From: Alphaproteobacteria bacterium
Lineage (GTDB): Bacteria; Myxococcota_A; UBA796; CAJQPC01
Direction of reading: 5' to 3'
Assembly: GCA_020632795.1 (NCBI GenBank)
Contig: JACKEV010000007.1
Coordinates: 620,001 to 684,000 of the forward strand
DNA: 64,000 nucleotides
Shown: positions 33,149 to 43,300 of the stretch, one piece after another
Position numbering within the stretch: position 1 is the stretch's first letter
Layout of the letters: every line of letters begins with the position of its first letter
Notes under the pieces: generated by a model
Told to the model about the DNA's origin: nothing
Seen by the model: the letters and a program-made list of their open reading frames with translations, nothing else
Databases searched by the model: none
Program-made: the position numbers and the translations under genes

Positions 33149-33321
33149 TCCTCCGGGATCAGCAGGTCGAGGCCACGGGCCCAGGCCTCGTCGAGGTGGA
33201 AGTGGTCCATCAGATCGACGTCGCAGGTGTCGATGGACTCACCGAGGCTCCCCGCCTCCAGCGCCAGCATGAGGGCCTGGGTGCGGGTGTCGAGCAGAGG
33301 CTCGTTCTGGGAGGCCGTCAT
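33124..33321 (-). CDS. Small acidic protein/peptide, 65 residues
   Basis: ATG at 33321 has AAGGAG eight bases upstream, a strong ribosome site; a longer version from 33366 is unlikely. The product starts MTASQNEPLLDTRTQALMLALEAG and ends in LLIPEDYPVCIAA, with many Asp/Glu and two Cys (DTCDVD, PVCIA). No signal peptide. It converges on the amidoligase gene and overlaps its end by 25 bases. Size, acidic leader-like N-terminus and a short Cys-containing tail are also seen in ribosomal peptide precursors, but no specific family is recognised. Confidence 0.6.
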   Translation of the reverse strand: MTASQNEPLLDTRTQALMLALEAGSLGESIDTCDVDLMDHFHLDEAWARGLDLLIPEDYPVCIAA

Positions 33322-33444
33322 GGCGTGTGCTCCTTCCTGGAGGGTTCGGGACTCCCGCCGGGGCATGCAAGGAATGTGCCCGCGCGCAGGCCCTGCTGGG
33401 CCCGAACCCTGTGTGGTTTCAAACGCATGGCTGTGTGATTTGCC

Positions 33445-34476
33445 TCAGCCCGCGGCGGCGGCCTTCCAGCGGGCCTGGGCCATCGGCCCGAGGCTCAGCG
33501 CCACCACGGCGGCGATGACCAGGCCGGCCCCCCCGAGCTGGTGGAGGCTGGGCAGGGGCTCTTCGAACAAGAGCGCCAGCAGCAGCGAGGCGACCACCCC
33601 CGCCAGGATGGACGCGCTGCGGTTCACCGGCACCGAGAAGGTGTTCTCCCGCTTGTCGAGGAACACCAGGGTGCCGAAGATGCCCGTGCCCTGGGAGAAG
33701 GCGCCGATCAGCGCCGCCTCGGCCACCAGCCCGGAGTCCAGGAAGGTGGTGAAGCCCTCCCGCACCTGCGCCATGGCCTCGCCCTGGCCCCAGATCGCGG
33801 CCAGCACGAGCAGGACCATCGTGGAGGGCACGGCCACGAGCTGCTCCTCGACGAAGTAGCGCCGGGTCACGTCGGTGTCCTCGGACTTGGCCAGCCGGCT
33901 CATGAACCGCAGGCGCACCAGGTAGGCCAGCAGGTAGACCGCGATGTCGACGCCGCAGGCGAGGGTCAGGGCGTAGCCGCCCTGCTCGGCGAACGCGACC
34001 AGCAGGGCGGCGAAGCTCAGGCCCAGGCCCACCCAGGAGAACCAGCGGGTGCGCCGGCCCGTGAGCGCGTCGACCACCGGGGCGAGGATGAGGACCCCGC
34101 CGCGCATCAGCAGCATGACGAAGACGATGGAGACGCCGTCGAAGGTGTAGGCCAGGGTGGTGGTGGTCAGGATCGCGGCGGTGCACAGGCCGGACAGCCC
34201 GGTCCAGCGGGTGGGCACAGGCAGGGAGACCCCCAGCACCTCGCGGTGGGTGGCGAAGCGCCACCAGCCCATCGCGGTGAGGAAGAGCAGCATCACCACC
34301 AGCGACGTGGCGGTGGCCACGGGCAGCAGCGTCGCGCCCGCCACGCCCACGGGTGCATCCGGGTGCAGGCCCTTGGAGAGCGCCTTGGTCAGCCCGGAGT
34401 AGGGCACGTAGCAGGCGAAGTACAGCGCCGCGAACACCCAGATCGCGTGGCTGGCGGCGAGGTCGTGGCGCTTCAT
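33445..34476 (-). CDS. DMT/EamA-like membrane transporter
   Basis: 343 residues, about ten hydrophobic helices in the pattern of drug/metabolite transporters (two five-helix halves). First half includes ALYFACYVPYSGLTKALSKG and TLLPVATATSLVVMLLFLT; FVMLLMRGGVLILAPVVDAL matches the EamA half-end. The second half includes IGAFSQGTGIFGTLVFLDKRENTFSVPVNRSASILAGVVAS, the usual late EamA motif region. The family assignment is by topology and pattern only, and the substrate is unknown. GGAGG lies four bases before ATG 34476. Confidence 0.65.
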   Translation of the reverse strand: MKRHDLAASHAIWVFAALYFACYVPYSGLTKALSKGLHPDAPVGVAGATLLPVATATSLVVMLLFLTAMGWWRFATHREVLGVSLPVPTRWTGLSGLCTAAILTTTTLAYTFDGVSIVFVMLLMRGGVLILAPVVDALTGRRTRWFSWVGLGLSFAALLVAFAEQGGYALTLACGVDIAVYLLAYLVRLRFMSRLAKSEDTDVTRRYFVEEQLVAVPSTMVLLVLAAIWGQGEAMAQVREGFTTFLDSGLVAEAALIGAFSQGTGIFGTLVFLDKRENTFSVPVNRSASILAGVVASLLLALLFEEPLPSLHQLGGAGLVIAAVVALSLGPMAQARWKAAAAG

Positions 34477-34520
34477 CGGTCCTCCGGGGAGGGACCGGTA
34501 AGCAAGGAGCGTGCCGCCGG

Positions 34521-36161
34521 CTACTTCTTCCGGCCGAACAACCCGGAGAGGAAGCCGCTCAGGCCGCCCTTCTCCTTCTCCTTCTCCTTGTCCCGGAGGT
34601 GCTTGATCCGGCGCAGCTCCCGCTGGGCCTGGACGTTGTCCGGCTTGAGCTTGAGGGAGGTCAGCAGCGCCTTCATGGCGATCTCCAGCTCGCCGCGCTC
34701 CCGGTAGATCATGCCCACGAGCATCCAGCCGTTGTGGAGCTTGGTGCCGGTGTCGACCGCGTCGCGCAGCATGCGCTCGCCGCGCTCGGCGGCGTCGTCG
34801 TCCCGGCCGGCGTTCAGCTTGAAGGTGGTGTAGCCGTAGAAGGCCTTGTACTCGTGCTCCTCGGGGACCCGCTCGAAGGCCCTCTCGAAGTGCTCGTGGG
34901 CCTGCACGATGCGGCCGGCCTGGAACTCCACCATGCCGGCCTTGAAGGCGTTCTCGGCGGCCAGGATGTCCTGGACCTTCTCCATCGCCAGCTCGTCCTC
35001 GGACTTGATGCCGTGGATGACCCGGTCGATGGTGGCCTGGCGCGTCTCGGCGTCGCCCAGGTTGTCCCAGGCCGCGCTGACCCGGGCGAAGATCTCGCTG
35101 GCGAGGTCGGCGGCGTCGGCGGAGTGGGAGGCCCAGCGGTCGGGGTGCAGCTCCTGAGCCAGCTTGAAGTAGGCCTTCCGGTAGGCGCTGTCGCTGGCGT
35201 CCCAGGCGATGGAGAGCACCTCGAAGTCGTTCTCGGCGGCGTTGACCCGGGCCAGCTCCTCACGCAGGCGCACCAACTCGGGGTCGACCGCCTCGGCGGT
35301 GTCTTCGGGGGCGTCGTTGAGCACCGCCGCCGGGACCGGCTCGTCGGGCGCGATGGTGTCGAGCATGTCCGCGACGAAGCCCCCCAGCGCCTGGTCGGTG
35401 GGGTCCTCGGGGCGGGGGCGGTCGTCCAGCAGGGTGGAGGTGGCGGGGTCGGGGGCCCCCAGCTCTTCGGCGAACAGGTCCTGGATGAGGTCGTCGGCGG
35501 TGCTGCTGGCGGGGTCGGAGGCTGCGCCCCGGGCGGCGGTGATCTGCGCGGTCGAGGCCTGGTCGATGATGTCCACCACCCCGCAGGCCAGCGCCAGGTA
35601 GAGGGCCCGCAGCGCGTTGTCCGGGGGCACGGGGGCGAAGTCGATGACGTCCTGCAGGGGGCGCTGCCCGTCGAGCTGGGTGATGAAGTCGGAGAGCGGC
35701 GGGCCGAAGGGCAGGTCGCTGGCGGCGACCCCGCCGGTCCCCGAGAGCCGGGGGAAGCGCCCCATCAGCCCTGCGAAGCGCGTCCGCAGGTCGGTGTCCG
35801 AGACCGTCTCGATCATCGAGACCCAGCAGGCGTTCAGCAGGTCGATGGGCCGGCGGGCCGGGGGGGGCTCGTTGGGGGTGAAGGTCCACTCCCCGTCGTC
35901 CATGGTCAGCGTGTTGCGCACCCGCAGCGTGCCCTGGAGGGCGATCAGCTCGGACGTCTCGGTGTCCGGCATCCGCTCCTGGAGGCCCTTGAGGCTCTCG
36001 CTCTTGAGGTTGGACTTGCTGGCCGTGACCGCGCCGCCCTCAAACCAGAACGTGCGGCGGCGCTTGCCTGTGGTCAACTCCAGCATGCCGTTGGCTCGCT
36101 GGGCAGCGAGGCCGCAGAGCAGCTCCAACATCGGCTGGTCGCTCACCGCGCCGGATCGCAT
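34521..36161 (-). CDS. DUF4388 - J-domain - TPR protein
   Basis: 546 residues. Residues ~10-100 resemble DUF4388 (LELLCGLAAQRANGMLELTTGKRRRTFWFEGGAV...), common in myxobacterial signalling proteins. A middle Pro/Asp/Ala-rich linker (~190-300) is followed by a J-domain near 310-370 with the HPD motif intact (LAQELHPDRWASH), so it could stimulate an Hsp70. The C-terminus is TPR-like (AFKAGMVEFQAGRIVQAHEHFERAF, GWMLVGMIYRERGELEIAMKALLTSLKLKPDN) and ends with a Lys/Glu-rich tail. AGGAG precedes the ATG. Probably a cytosolic adaptor in a motility or signalling pathway (inference). Confidence 0.8.
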   Translation of the reverse strand: MRSGAVSDQPMLELLCGLAAQRANGMLELTTGKRRRTFWFEGGAVTASKSNLKSESLKGLQERMPDTETSELIALQGTLRVRNTLTMDDGEWTFTPNEPPPARRPIDLLNACWVSMIETVSDTDLRTRFAGLMGRFPRLSGTGGVAASDLPFGPPLSDFITQLDGQRPLQDVIDFAPVPPDNALRALYLALACGVVDIIDQASTAQITAARGAASDPASSTADDLIQDLFAEELGAPDPATSTLLDDRPRPEDPTDQALGGFVADMLDTIAPDEPVPAAVLNDAPEDTAEAVDPELVRLREELARVNAAENDFEVLSIAWDASDSAYRKAYFKLAQELHPDRWASHSADAADLASEIFARVSAAWDNLGDAETRQATIDRVIHGIKSEDELAMEKVQDILAAENAFKAGMVEFQAGRIVQAHEHFERAFERVPEEHEYKAFYGYTTFKLNAGRDDDAAERGERMLRDAVDTGTKLHNGWMLVGMIYRERGELEIAMKALLTSLKLKPDNVQAQRELRRIKHLRDKEKEKEKGGLSGFLSGLFGRKK

Positions 36162-36228
36162 GGGTGACTCCTGGGATCAGGGATGTGAGGGTAGAGCACC
36201 GCACGCGGTGGCCGCAAGGGGTCAGGTC

Positions 36229-36399
36229 CTACGCCTGGCCGGTGGGGTCGGGCGGCCCGGGGATGCGGTAGTCCTCGTCCAGCCAGGCGCCGAGGTCCAT
36301 CAACCGACAGCGGCGGGAGCAGAAGGGGTGGTCCCGGTTCTCCGGGCGCGGCGCGGCGGGGGCCCTGCATCGCGGGCAGGGTCGACGGTCATCCTCCAT
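36229..36399 (-). CDS. yacG: DNA gyrase inhibitor YacG (zinc-ribbon)
   Basis: 56 residues. Zinc ligands CPRC (Cys8, Cys11) and CSRRC (Cys27, Cys31), followed by the YacG signature LMDLGAWLDEDYRIPG. YacG binds GyrB and inhibits gyrase in E. coli. The length is normal for the family. It is transcribed alone, divergent from copA, with 174 bases between their starts. Confidence 0.9.
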   Translation of the reverse strand: MEDDRRPCPRCRAPAAPRPENRDHPFCSRRCRLMDLGAWLDEDYRIPGPPDPTGQA

Positions 36400-36573
36400 G
36401 GCCTCCCTCCGGGTCGGGGTGGATGGAGCCTGTAGTCCTCTTCGTCCTCCACGTCGAGGGGCGCCGCGGCACGCGGTCCGTTCGCCCTGTGGCAGGGGCG
36501 TTCTGCGCGCCAGAGGGGCCGGACAGCGCCGGCAGGGCTTGACCCGGGCCGCAGGAGGGTGAAGGTTCTTCGT

Positions 36574-38742
36574 ATGGAACCCGCCCGCTTCGACCTGCCC
36601 GTGGAGGGCATGACCTGCGCGTCCTGCTCGACGCGCCTGCAGAAGGTGCTGCGCCGGGTGGACGGGGTGATCGAGGCGGACGTCAACTACGCCACCGGCA
36701 TCGCCTCCCTGGCGGTGGCGCCGGGCGCGGTGGACCGGGACGCGGTGGTCTCCGCGGTGGAGCGCGCCGGCTTCGAGGTCCCCGAGGACCGCGACCTGAG
36801 CGACCCCGCCGCCGACGCCGAGGCCTGGCGCGCCCACGAGCAGGCGGAGATCGACGCCCTGCGCCGCGACGTGCTGCTGGCGGTGGTGCTCACCGTGCCG
36901 GTCTTCGTCATCGGCATGTTCTTCATGGGTTGGGACGCCGGGCACTGGCTCTCGGCAGCCCTGGCCACCCCGGTGGTGTTCTTGTCGGGCCGGCGCTTCT
37001 TCCTGGACGCCGCGCGGCAGCTCACCCAGGGCACCGCCAACATGAACACCCTCGTGGCCATGGGCACGGGGGCCGCCTGGGGGCTCTCGGTCGCCGGGCT
37101 GCTCTGGCTGGGGCACCGGGCGATCTACTTCGAATCGGCCGCAGTGGTCGTCACCCTCGTGCTGCTGGGCCGTTGGCTGGAGGCCCGGGCCAAGGGCAGC
37201 GCGGCGGAGTCCCTCCGGCGGCTCTCCGACCTCACCCCCCAGCGCGCCTCGGTGCTGCGCGGGGGCGAGGTCGTGGACATCGACGCCCGCGCGGTGCGGG
37301 TGGGCGACCTCGTCGTGGCGCGCCCCGGGGGCCGCCTCCCCGTGGACGGCGTCGTCGAGGAGGGGGTCAGCGAGGTCGACGAGTCCATGCTCACCGGCGA
37401 GTCCATGCCGGTGCGCAAGCGCGCGGGCGACGCGGTCATGGCCGGCACGGTCAACGGCTCCGGGGCGCTGCGCTACCGGGCGCTGGGGGTGGGGGCCGAC
37501 ACCGCGCTGGCCCGGGTGGTCCAGCTCGTCCGCGAGGCCCAGGCCGGGAAGGCGCCGGTCCAGCGGCTGGTGGACCGGGTGGCGGCGGTGTTCGTGCCCG
37601 TGGTCATGGGCATCGCCGCGCTGACCTTCGCGGAGTGGTGGTGGTGGGGTGGCGACGCCGTGGTGGCGGCGGTCAACGCGGTCTCCGTGCTGGTCATCGC
37701 CTGCCCCTGCGCCCTGGGGCTCGCCACGCCCACCGCCATCCTGGTGGGCACCGGGCGGGGGGCGGCGCTGGGCATCCTGGTCCAGGGGGCCGAGGCCCTG
37801 GAGCGCGCCCACGCCGTGGACCGGGTGGTGATGGACAAGACCGGCACCCTCACCCTGGGGCGGCCCGAGGTGGAGGCCGTCCGGCCTGCGCCGGGCTTCA
37901 CCGAGGACGAGGTGCTCGCCCTGGCCGCCGCAGTGGAGGCCGCCAGCGAGCATCCCCTCGCCGGGGCCATCGTGCGCCGGGCGGGCAAGGTCCAGGCCGC
38001 CACCGAGGTCAACGCCGAGGTCGGGCGCGGGGTGCGCGGGCAGGTGGGCGGGCGCGCCGTGCTCGTCGGCAGCGCGCGCCTCCTGGGGGAGCGGGGGGTG
38101 GACCTCTCCCCCCTGGAGCCCCTGGCCGAGGAGGCCGAGGCCCAGGGCAAGGCTGCGGTGCGGGTGGCGGTGGACGGCGCCCCGGCCGGGGTCGTCGTGC
38201 TGGCCGACCCTCTGCGCCCCGAGGCCGCCGAGGCGGTGGCCGCGCTGCGCGACCAGGGCATCCAGGTGACCCTCTGCACCGGGGATCGCGCCCCGGCGGC
38301 GCGGGCCATCGCCGCGCAGCTCGGGGTGGACGACGTGCGCGCCGAGCAGCTCCCCGAGGACAAGCACGGTGTCGTCCAGGCGCTGCGCGCCCAGGGCGCG
38401 GTGGTCGCGATGATCGGCGACGGGGTGAACGACGCCCCCGCCCTCGCCGCGGCGGACGTGGGCGTGGCGATGGGCTCGGGCACCGACGTGGCCCGGCGCA
38501 CCGCCGCCCTGACGCTGATGCGCGAGGACCTTCGCCTGCTCCCGCAGTCCCTGGCGCTCTCCCGGGCCACGATGCGGGTCATCCGCCAGAACCTCGGCTG
38601 GGCCTTCGGCTACAACGTGCTGGCCATCCCCCTGGCGGTCTCCGGTGCGCTCTCCCCGATGGTCGCGGGCGGGGCGATGGCCCTGTCCTCGGTGTCGGTG
38701 GTCACCAACGCCCTCAGACTCCGGCGCTTCGGGCGCGGCTGA
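36574..38742 (+). CDS. copA: Copper-type heavy-metal P1B ATPase
   Basis: 722 residues. One N-terminal heavy-metal-associated domain (GMTCASCSTRLQKVL, Cys-x-x-Cys), eight membrane helices, actuator TGES (ESMLTGESMP), transmembrane CPC (IACPCALGLATPTA, the Cu+ class), phosphorylation site DKTGTLTLG, the P1B His-Pro (SEHPLAGAIVRR) and hinge MIGDGVNDAPALAAADVGVAMGSGTDVA. Exports monovalent copper from the cytosol. ATG at 36574 is preferred over GTG at 36559, which falls inside the GGAGGG ribosome site. No CueR/CopY regulator or chaperone gene is adjacent. Confidence 0.95.
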   Translation: MEPARFDLPVEGMTCASCSTRLQKVLRRVDGVIEADVNYATGIASLAVAPGAVDRDAVVSAVERAGFEVPEDRDLSDPAADAEAWRAHEQAEIDALRRDVLLAVVLTVPVFVIGMFFMGWDAGHWLSAALATPVVFLSGRRFFLDAARQLTQGTANMNTLVAMGTGAAWGLSVAGLLWLGHRAIYFESAAVVVTLVLLGRWLEARAKGSAAESLRRLSDLTPQRASVLRGGEVVDIDARAVRVGDLVVARPGGRLPVDGVVEEGVSEVDESMLTGESMPVRKRAGDAVMAGTVNGSGALRYRALGVGADTALARVVQLVREAQAGKAPVQRLVDRVAAVFVPVVMGIAALTFAEWWWWGGDAVVAAVNAVSVLVIACPCALGLATPTAILVGTGRGAALGILVQGAEALERAHAVDRVVMDKTGTLTLGRPEVEAVRPAPGFTEDEVLALAAAVEAASEHPLAGAIVRRAGKVQAATEVNAEVGRGVRGQVGGRAVLVGSARLLGERGVDLSPLEPLAEEAEAQGKAAVRVAVDGAPAGVVVLADPLRPEAAEAVAALRDQGIQVTLCTGDRAPAARAIAAQLGVDDVRAEQLPEDKHGVVQALRAQGAVVAMIGDGVNDAPALAAADVGVAMGSGTDVARRTAALTLMREDLRLLPQSLALSRATMRVIRQNLGWAFGYNVLAIPLAVSGALSPMVAGGAMALSSVSVVTNALRLRRFGRG

Positions 38743-38819
38743 CGCCCCACGTCGCGCGCTGGCGGGCCCTCGGTTAATGGGGTGGGCCACCTCCTCTCCC
38801 TGAGTCTTCGGAGAACGCC

Positions 38820-39407
38820 ATGATCAACAAGGTCATCCTGATCGGGAACCTCGGACAGGATCCCGAGCTACGCACCACCGGCGGCGGCACCGCGGTGGTC
38901 AACCTGCGCATCGCCACGTCCGAGCGCCGCAAGGATCGCGACGGCAACTGGGCCGACCACACCGAGTGGCACAGCGTCGTGGCCTTCGGCCGCACCGCAG
39001 AGAACGTCAACCAGTACTGCCGCAAGGGCCGCCAGCTCTACATCGAGGGCCGGCTCCAGACCCGCCAGTGGCAGGACCGCGACGGTAACAACCGCTACTC
39101 CACCGAGGTCGTCGCGGACATCATCCGCTTCCTGGGCGGTCGCGGTGAAGAGGGCGGCGGCGGCGGCGGTGCCGGCGGCGGCGGTGGTTACACCAGCGGC
39201 CGTGGTGGCGGCGGCGGTCGCGGCGGCTACAGCGGCGGTCGTGGCGGCGGCGGCGGCGGCGGTCGCGGCGGCTACGACCAGGGCGGCGGCGGCGGCGGCG
39301 GTCGCGGCGGCTACGACCAGGGTGGCGGCGGCTACGATCAGGGCGGCGGCGGCGACTACGACTCGGGCGGCGACGCCCCCTACGCCGACGACGACATCCC
39401 GTTCTAG
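38820..39407 (+). CDS. ssb: Single-stranded DNA-binding protein
   Basis: 195 residues. OB-fold in residues 1-110: INKVILIGNLGQDPELR, VVNLRIATSERRKDRDGNW, TEWHSVVAFGRTAENVNQYCRKGRQLYIEG, VADIIRFLGG. Then an ~80-residue Gly-rich linker with repeated GRGGYDQGGGG-type units, and the acidic tip DDDIPF that binds partner proteins. Essential for replication, repair and recombination. The linker is longer and more Gly-rich than in E. coli. It ends seven bases before the convergent FGE-like gene stop. Confidence 0.97.
   Translation: MINKVILIGNLGQDPELRTTGGGTAVVNLRIATSERRKDRDGNWADHTEWHSVVAFGRTAENVNQYCRKGRQLYIEGRLQTRQWQDRDGNNRYSTEVVADIIRFLGGRGEEGGGGGGAGGGGGYTSGRGGGGGRGGYSGGRGGGGGGGRGGYDQGGGGGGGRGGYDQGGGGYDQGGGGDYDSGGDAPYADDDIPF
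39151..39372 (+). repeat. Gly-rich low-complexity repeats in ssb linker
   Basis: GGCGGC-type runs with embedded GGCTACGACCAGGG units (TAC/Tyr codons at regular spacing) encode GYDQGGGG and RGGYSGGRGGG repeats. Copy number could vary by slippage without breaking frame. Confidence 0.85.
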
Positions 39408-39414
39408 GGATCGG

Positions 39415-40230
39415 CTACCGCGCGCAGCGGAAGCCCATGCCGGAGTAGAAGAAGTCCGGCTCGTGGAAGGTCCGGTTGCGGGTCCGGTAGCCCTCGTCGC
39501 TGCCGATCCCGCCGCCGCGCAGACCCCGGAACACCCCCTCGGGCTCGACCCAGGGTTCGCCGTCGCTGGGGGCTCCCTCGTAGGTGTCGTGGTGCCAGTC
39601 CGCGACCCACTCGAAGGCGTTCCCGGCCATGTCGCACAGCCCCTGCTCGGTGTTCCCCTCCGGGTGAGAGCACACCGGCCAGGTGCCGTCCGAGCCGCAG
39701 GTGTCCTTGAGCACCGCCAGCTCGCAGGAGGGTTCGGCCTCGCCCCAGGGGTACTCGCGGTCGAGGCCCCCGCTGCGGGCGGCGTACTCCCACTGCGCCT
39801 CGCTCGGCAGCGCGCCCCCGGCCCAGGCGCAGAACGCGTCGGCCATGAACCAGCTCACGCAGTTCATCGGGTGCTCGGCCTTGTCGGGCTCATCCCAGTT
39901 GCAGCGGTGCGGGACGTCGTCGGGGTCGGCGCGGGGCGCGCAGGCGCCGTCGTCCACGCAGGCGCTGTACTGGGCGACGGTGACCTCGGTGCGCAGCACC
40001 TCGAAGGCCTCCAGGTCCACGGCGTGCAGAGGCCGCTCGTTGTCATCCCCCTGCCCGGGGCCGCTGCCCATGTCGAAGCGGCCCGCCGGCAGGGGCACCC
40101 AGCAGGGCGGCGCGCCACACTCCACCGGATCCACCCCCTCCGGCGCGGTATCCACCTGCGCAGAGTCCACCTTTGAGGCTGGTCTCTGGCAGGCCAGCGC
40201 CGCCAGCAGCGCGAGGGTTGTGGGGACCAT
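39415..40230 (-). CDS. Lipoprotein with formylglycine-generating-enzyme (FGE/SUMF1)-like domain
   Basis: 271 residues. MVPTTLALLAALAC is a lipoprotein signal (Cys14) with an Asp/Thr/Ser linker. The FGE-sulfatase domain is typical: CWVPLPAGRFDMGSGPGQGDDNERPLHAVDLEAFEVLRTEVTVAQYSACV, then HPMNCVSWFMADAFCAWAGGALPSEAQWEYAARSGG, GLCDMAGNAFEWVADWHHD, LRGGGIGSDEGYRTRNR and GFRCAR. Catalytic Cys pair of true FGE cannot be assigned with confidence, so it may be a non-enzymatic FGE-like domain, common in myxobacteria. GGGAG seven bases upstream of ATG 40230. A much longer upstream reading of this frame, opposite the subtilase gene, is an artefact of GC bias. Confidence 0.85.
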   Translation of the reverse strand: MVPTTLALLAALACQRPASKVDSAQVDTAPEGVDPVECGAPPCWVPLPAGRFDMGSGPGQGDDNERPLHAVDLEAFEVLRTEVTVAQYSACVDDGACAPRADPDDVPHRCNWDEPDKAEHPMNCVSWFMADAFCAWAGGALPSEAQWEYAARSGGLDREYPWGEAEPSCELAVLKDTCGSDGTWPVCSHPEGNTEQGLCDMAGNAFEWVADWHHDTYEGAPSDGEPWVEPEGVFRGLRGGGIGSDEGYRTRNRTFHEPDFFYSGMGFRCAR

Positions 40231-40335
40231 TGCGTGACTCCCATAGGACCCTGTGCAGCTTGACAGGTCCGCTGGGGGGTGAGAAGCCCCTCGGGCACGC
40301 GGGCCTGACATCCCAAGACTGGAGGTCGTCGAGAG

Positions 40336-43300
40336 ATGGCGCGAACCCCCGCGAATCGCAGAGAGGAGCAGACCACGGATGGCGGCGGCGGCTCCGCCGA
40401 AGCCCAGCGGGTCGAGGGCCAGCGGCGGCCGAACCACGACAAGCTCGATCCCCGGCTGGCGACGCTCATGGAGTACTCCCTGGCGCAGCTCACCCAGCTC
40501 GTCCGGGCCCAGGACGCCTCCATCCTGGACGTCCAGCGGGAGCGCCGCGCCGCCGAGGCCGCGGCGCAGCGTCAGCCCCGCTACACCCCCCCGACCTACC
40601 CCCGGGATCGCGCCCAGGCCGCGCCGCTGCTCACGGGGATGTGGTACCCCAACGGCCCCGAGTCGGAGCCCGCGTTCTCCGTCTTCATCAAGACCAGCGG
40701 CGACCCGGCGGCCCTGCGTGAGGTGGGCGTGCGGGTGCGCTCCGTCTTCGGGGACGTCGTCACCGCCGACGTGCCCTGGGCGGCCATGGCCCGACTGGAG
40801 GCGCTCGAGGAGGTCGAGTTCATCGAGCTGTCCCGCCCGCTGCGCCGCCACCTGGACGAGAGCGTCGCCCTCATCGGCGCCGACCACCTGCACGACGCCA
40901 CCTGCGCGTCCGGCAGCACGGCGGTCCTCTGCCCGCTGACCGCCTCGGGGGCGACCGACTGCGCGATCACCGGCGAGGGCACCGTGGTCGCCGTGCTCGA
41001 CAACGGGATGGACTTCCGCCACCCCGACTTCTACGACAGCGCGGCCGGTCAGGTGCGCGTGCGTGCCCTCTGGGACATGGACGCCGGCGCCGATCCGGCG
41101 TTCCCGCCCCCGGGCGGCTACACCTGTGGCCGGGGCTACACCCGCGCCCAGCTCGACGCCGACCTGAACTCGGGCACCCCCGGCTCGGTCGTGCCCTACA
41201 CAGCCGCGGTCGCCGCCCACGGCACCCACGTCGCCGGCATCGCGGCTGGAAACGGGACCATGGACCCCACCCGGAAGGGCGTCGCCCCCGGGGCCGACCT
41301 CCTGTTCGTCGACGTCCAGGCCTCCAAGGAGCTGGCCCTGGCCGAGATGGGCACCCTGGCCGACGCCCTGGCCTGGGCCTTCGACGAGGCGGGCACCTCG
41401 CCCTGCGTGGTCAACATCAGCCTTGGCGACAACCTGGGTCCCCACGACGGCACCAGCCTGATGGAGCGGGCCATCGACGACGCCCTGGCCACCCCGGGCC
41501 GGGCGGTGGTCGTCGCCGCCGGCAACGCCAACGAGGCCGGCAAGCACGCCTTCGGCGCCGTCCCCACCACGGGCAGCGTCGACGTCGACCTCACCGTCCC
41601 GAACAACGTCCCGCTGCACGTCGCCGAGACCCTGGAGATCTGGTACGACGGCGACGACCGCTTCGACGTCGAGGTCATCCTCACCCCGACCTCCGGCGCC
41701 CCGGTGAGCCTCGGGCCGGTCCCCGCAGGCAGCTCGATGGTCTTCTCGCTCCCCGCGGGCGCCCCGACCCTGGACGTCTCCATCGAGTCCAAGGTCAACG
41801 ACCCGCGGAACGGCGACAACGTCATCTGCGTGATGATGATCCCCGCCTCGGGCAGCCGCATCACGCCGGGCACCTGGACCCTGCGGCTCTCGCCCTCCGG
41901 GGGCAGCGCCGCGAGCGTGGTCAACGGGAGCTGGCGCGGCTGGATCGACCACAACACCACCACCAACGCCTCCTCCGGCGTCGTCTGGGCCTCGCCCACC
42001 GCCCACGCCCAGACCCTGACCTCGCCGGGCACCGCGCGCCTCGCGATCACGGTGGGCTGCCACGACACCACCTCCGGGCAGGTCCTGGAGGACTTCAGCG
42101 GGCGGGGGCCCACCCGGGACGGCCGCGTCAAGCCCGAGCTGAGCGCGCCGGGCACCGACATCGACGCGCCCCGCGCGGGGGACTGGTCGGCCGGCACGCC
42201 GACGATCTGGTACGCCCGGAAGACCGGCACCAGCATGGCCGCACCCCACGTCGCCGGGTCCGCCGCGCTGCTGTTTGACGGCCGGGATCCGGGCCTCTCG
42301 GCGGCCGACATCAAGCAGCTCCTGGTCGACCTCGCCAACAAGGCGGGCTTCACCGTCCCCCACGCCGGCCACGGCTGGGGGCGGCTGCGGGTCGCCGACG
42401 CCATCTGCCAGACCCTCGATCACCCTGACGTCTGGGCGAAGACCCACAGCTCCGACACCGGGCTGGAGCCCTACAGCGGCCCGGCGTTCTGGAAGTCCCC
42501 CGACATCTGGGTGCGCCCGAACCGCGACGGCGGCACCACCCACCAGAACCCCGAGTACGGCCAGGAGAACCACGTGCACGTGGTCGTGCGGAACCGGGGC
42601 GTGGGCACGGCCTACAACACCGAGGTCAAGCTCTACTGGGCCGACCCGGCCACGAACATCCCCTACCACCTCTGGAAGACCGAGGGCATCCGGGTCGGCG
42701 CGGCCGACACCAACGTCCAGGTCATCCCGGAGCTGGCCGCGGGGGCGTCCGTCCAGACCCCGGTGCCGTTCTCGTGGTTCCCGCCCGCGCCGGGCTCGAA
42801 CGTAGCCAACGACGACCACTTCTGCCTGCTGGTGGTGCTGGAGAACCCGGCCGACCCCAGCGGGGTGGGGGTCGGCGGATGGGCCTCGGTCCGGGATCAC
42901 AACAACATCGCGCTCAAGAACGTCCACATCGTCGACGTCGTGGCGAACGCGACCGCCGCGTCGGCCGGCTTCTCGGCGCGGGGGGGGCGGGGCCGCACGG
43001 CCCTGTGGCTGGACCTGGCGCGGGTGCCCGCCGGGGTCACCGTGCAGCTCACCCTGCCGGTGGACGCCCTGGACCTGCGCCCCTACCGCAAGGCGCTCAG
43101 CGCGATCCCCAAGGCGACTCCGGTCATCCCGCCGCCCTCCGCGGGGCCGCCCCGCTTCCTGGCGCGGCGGCTGCCGGTGCAGCTCGGCGCCGAGCGTCAG
43201 GTCCTGGACCGCGACGTCCTGGAGGCGGTCGGCCGCCTCAAGGGCGTGGCCCGGCTGGAGCTGTTCGCGAAGCGCGCGGTGTTCACGCTGGACCGCCAGG

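Noticed and set aside
39151..39372. GGC-rich run as a regulatory or structural RNA element
   Set aside because: It is the Gly-rich linker of ssb, a known feature of SSB proteins.
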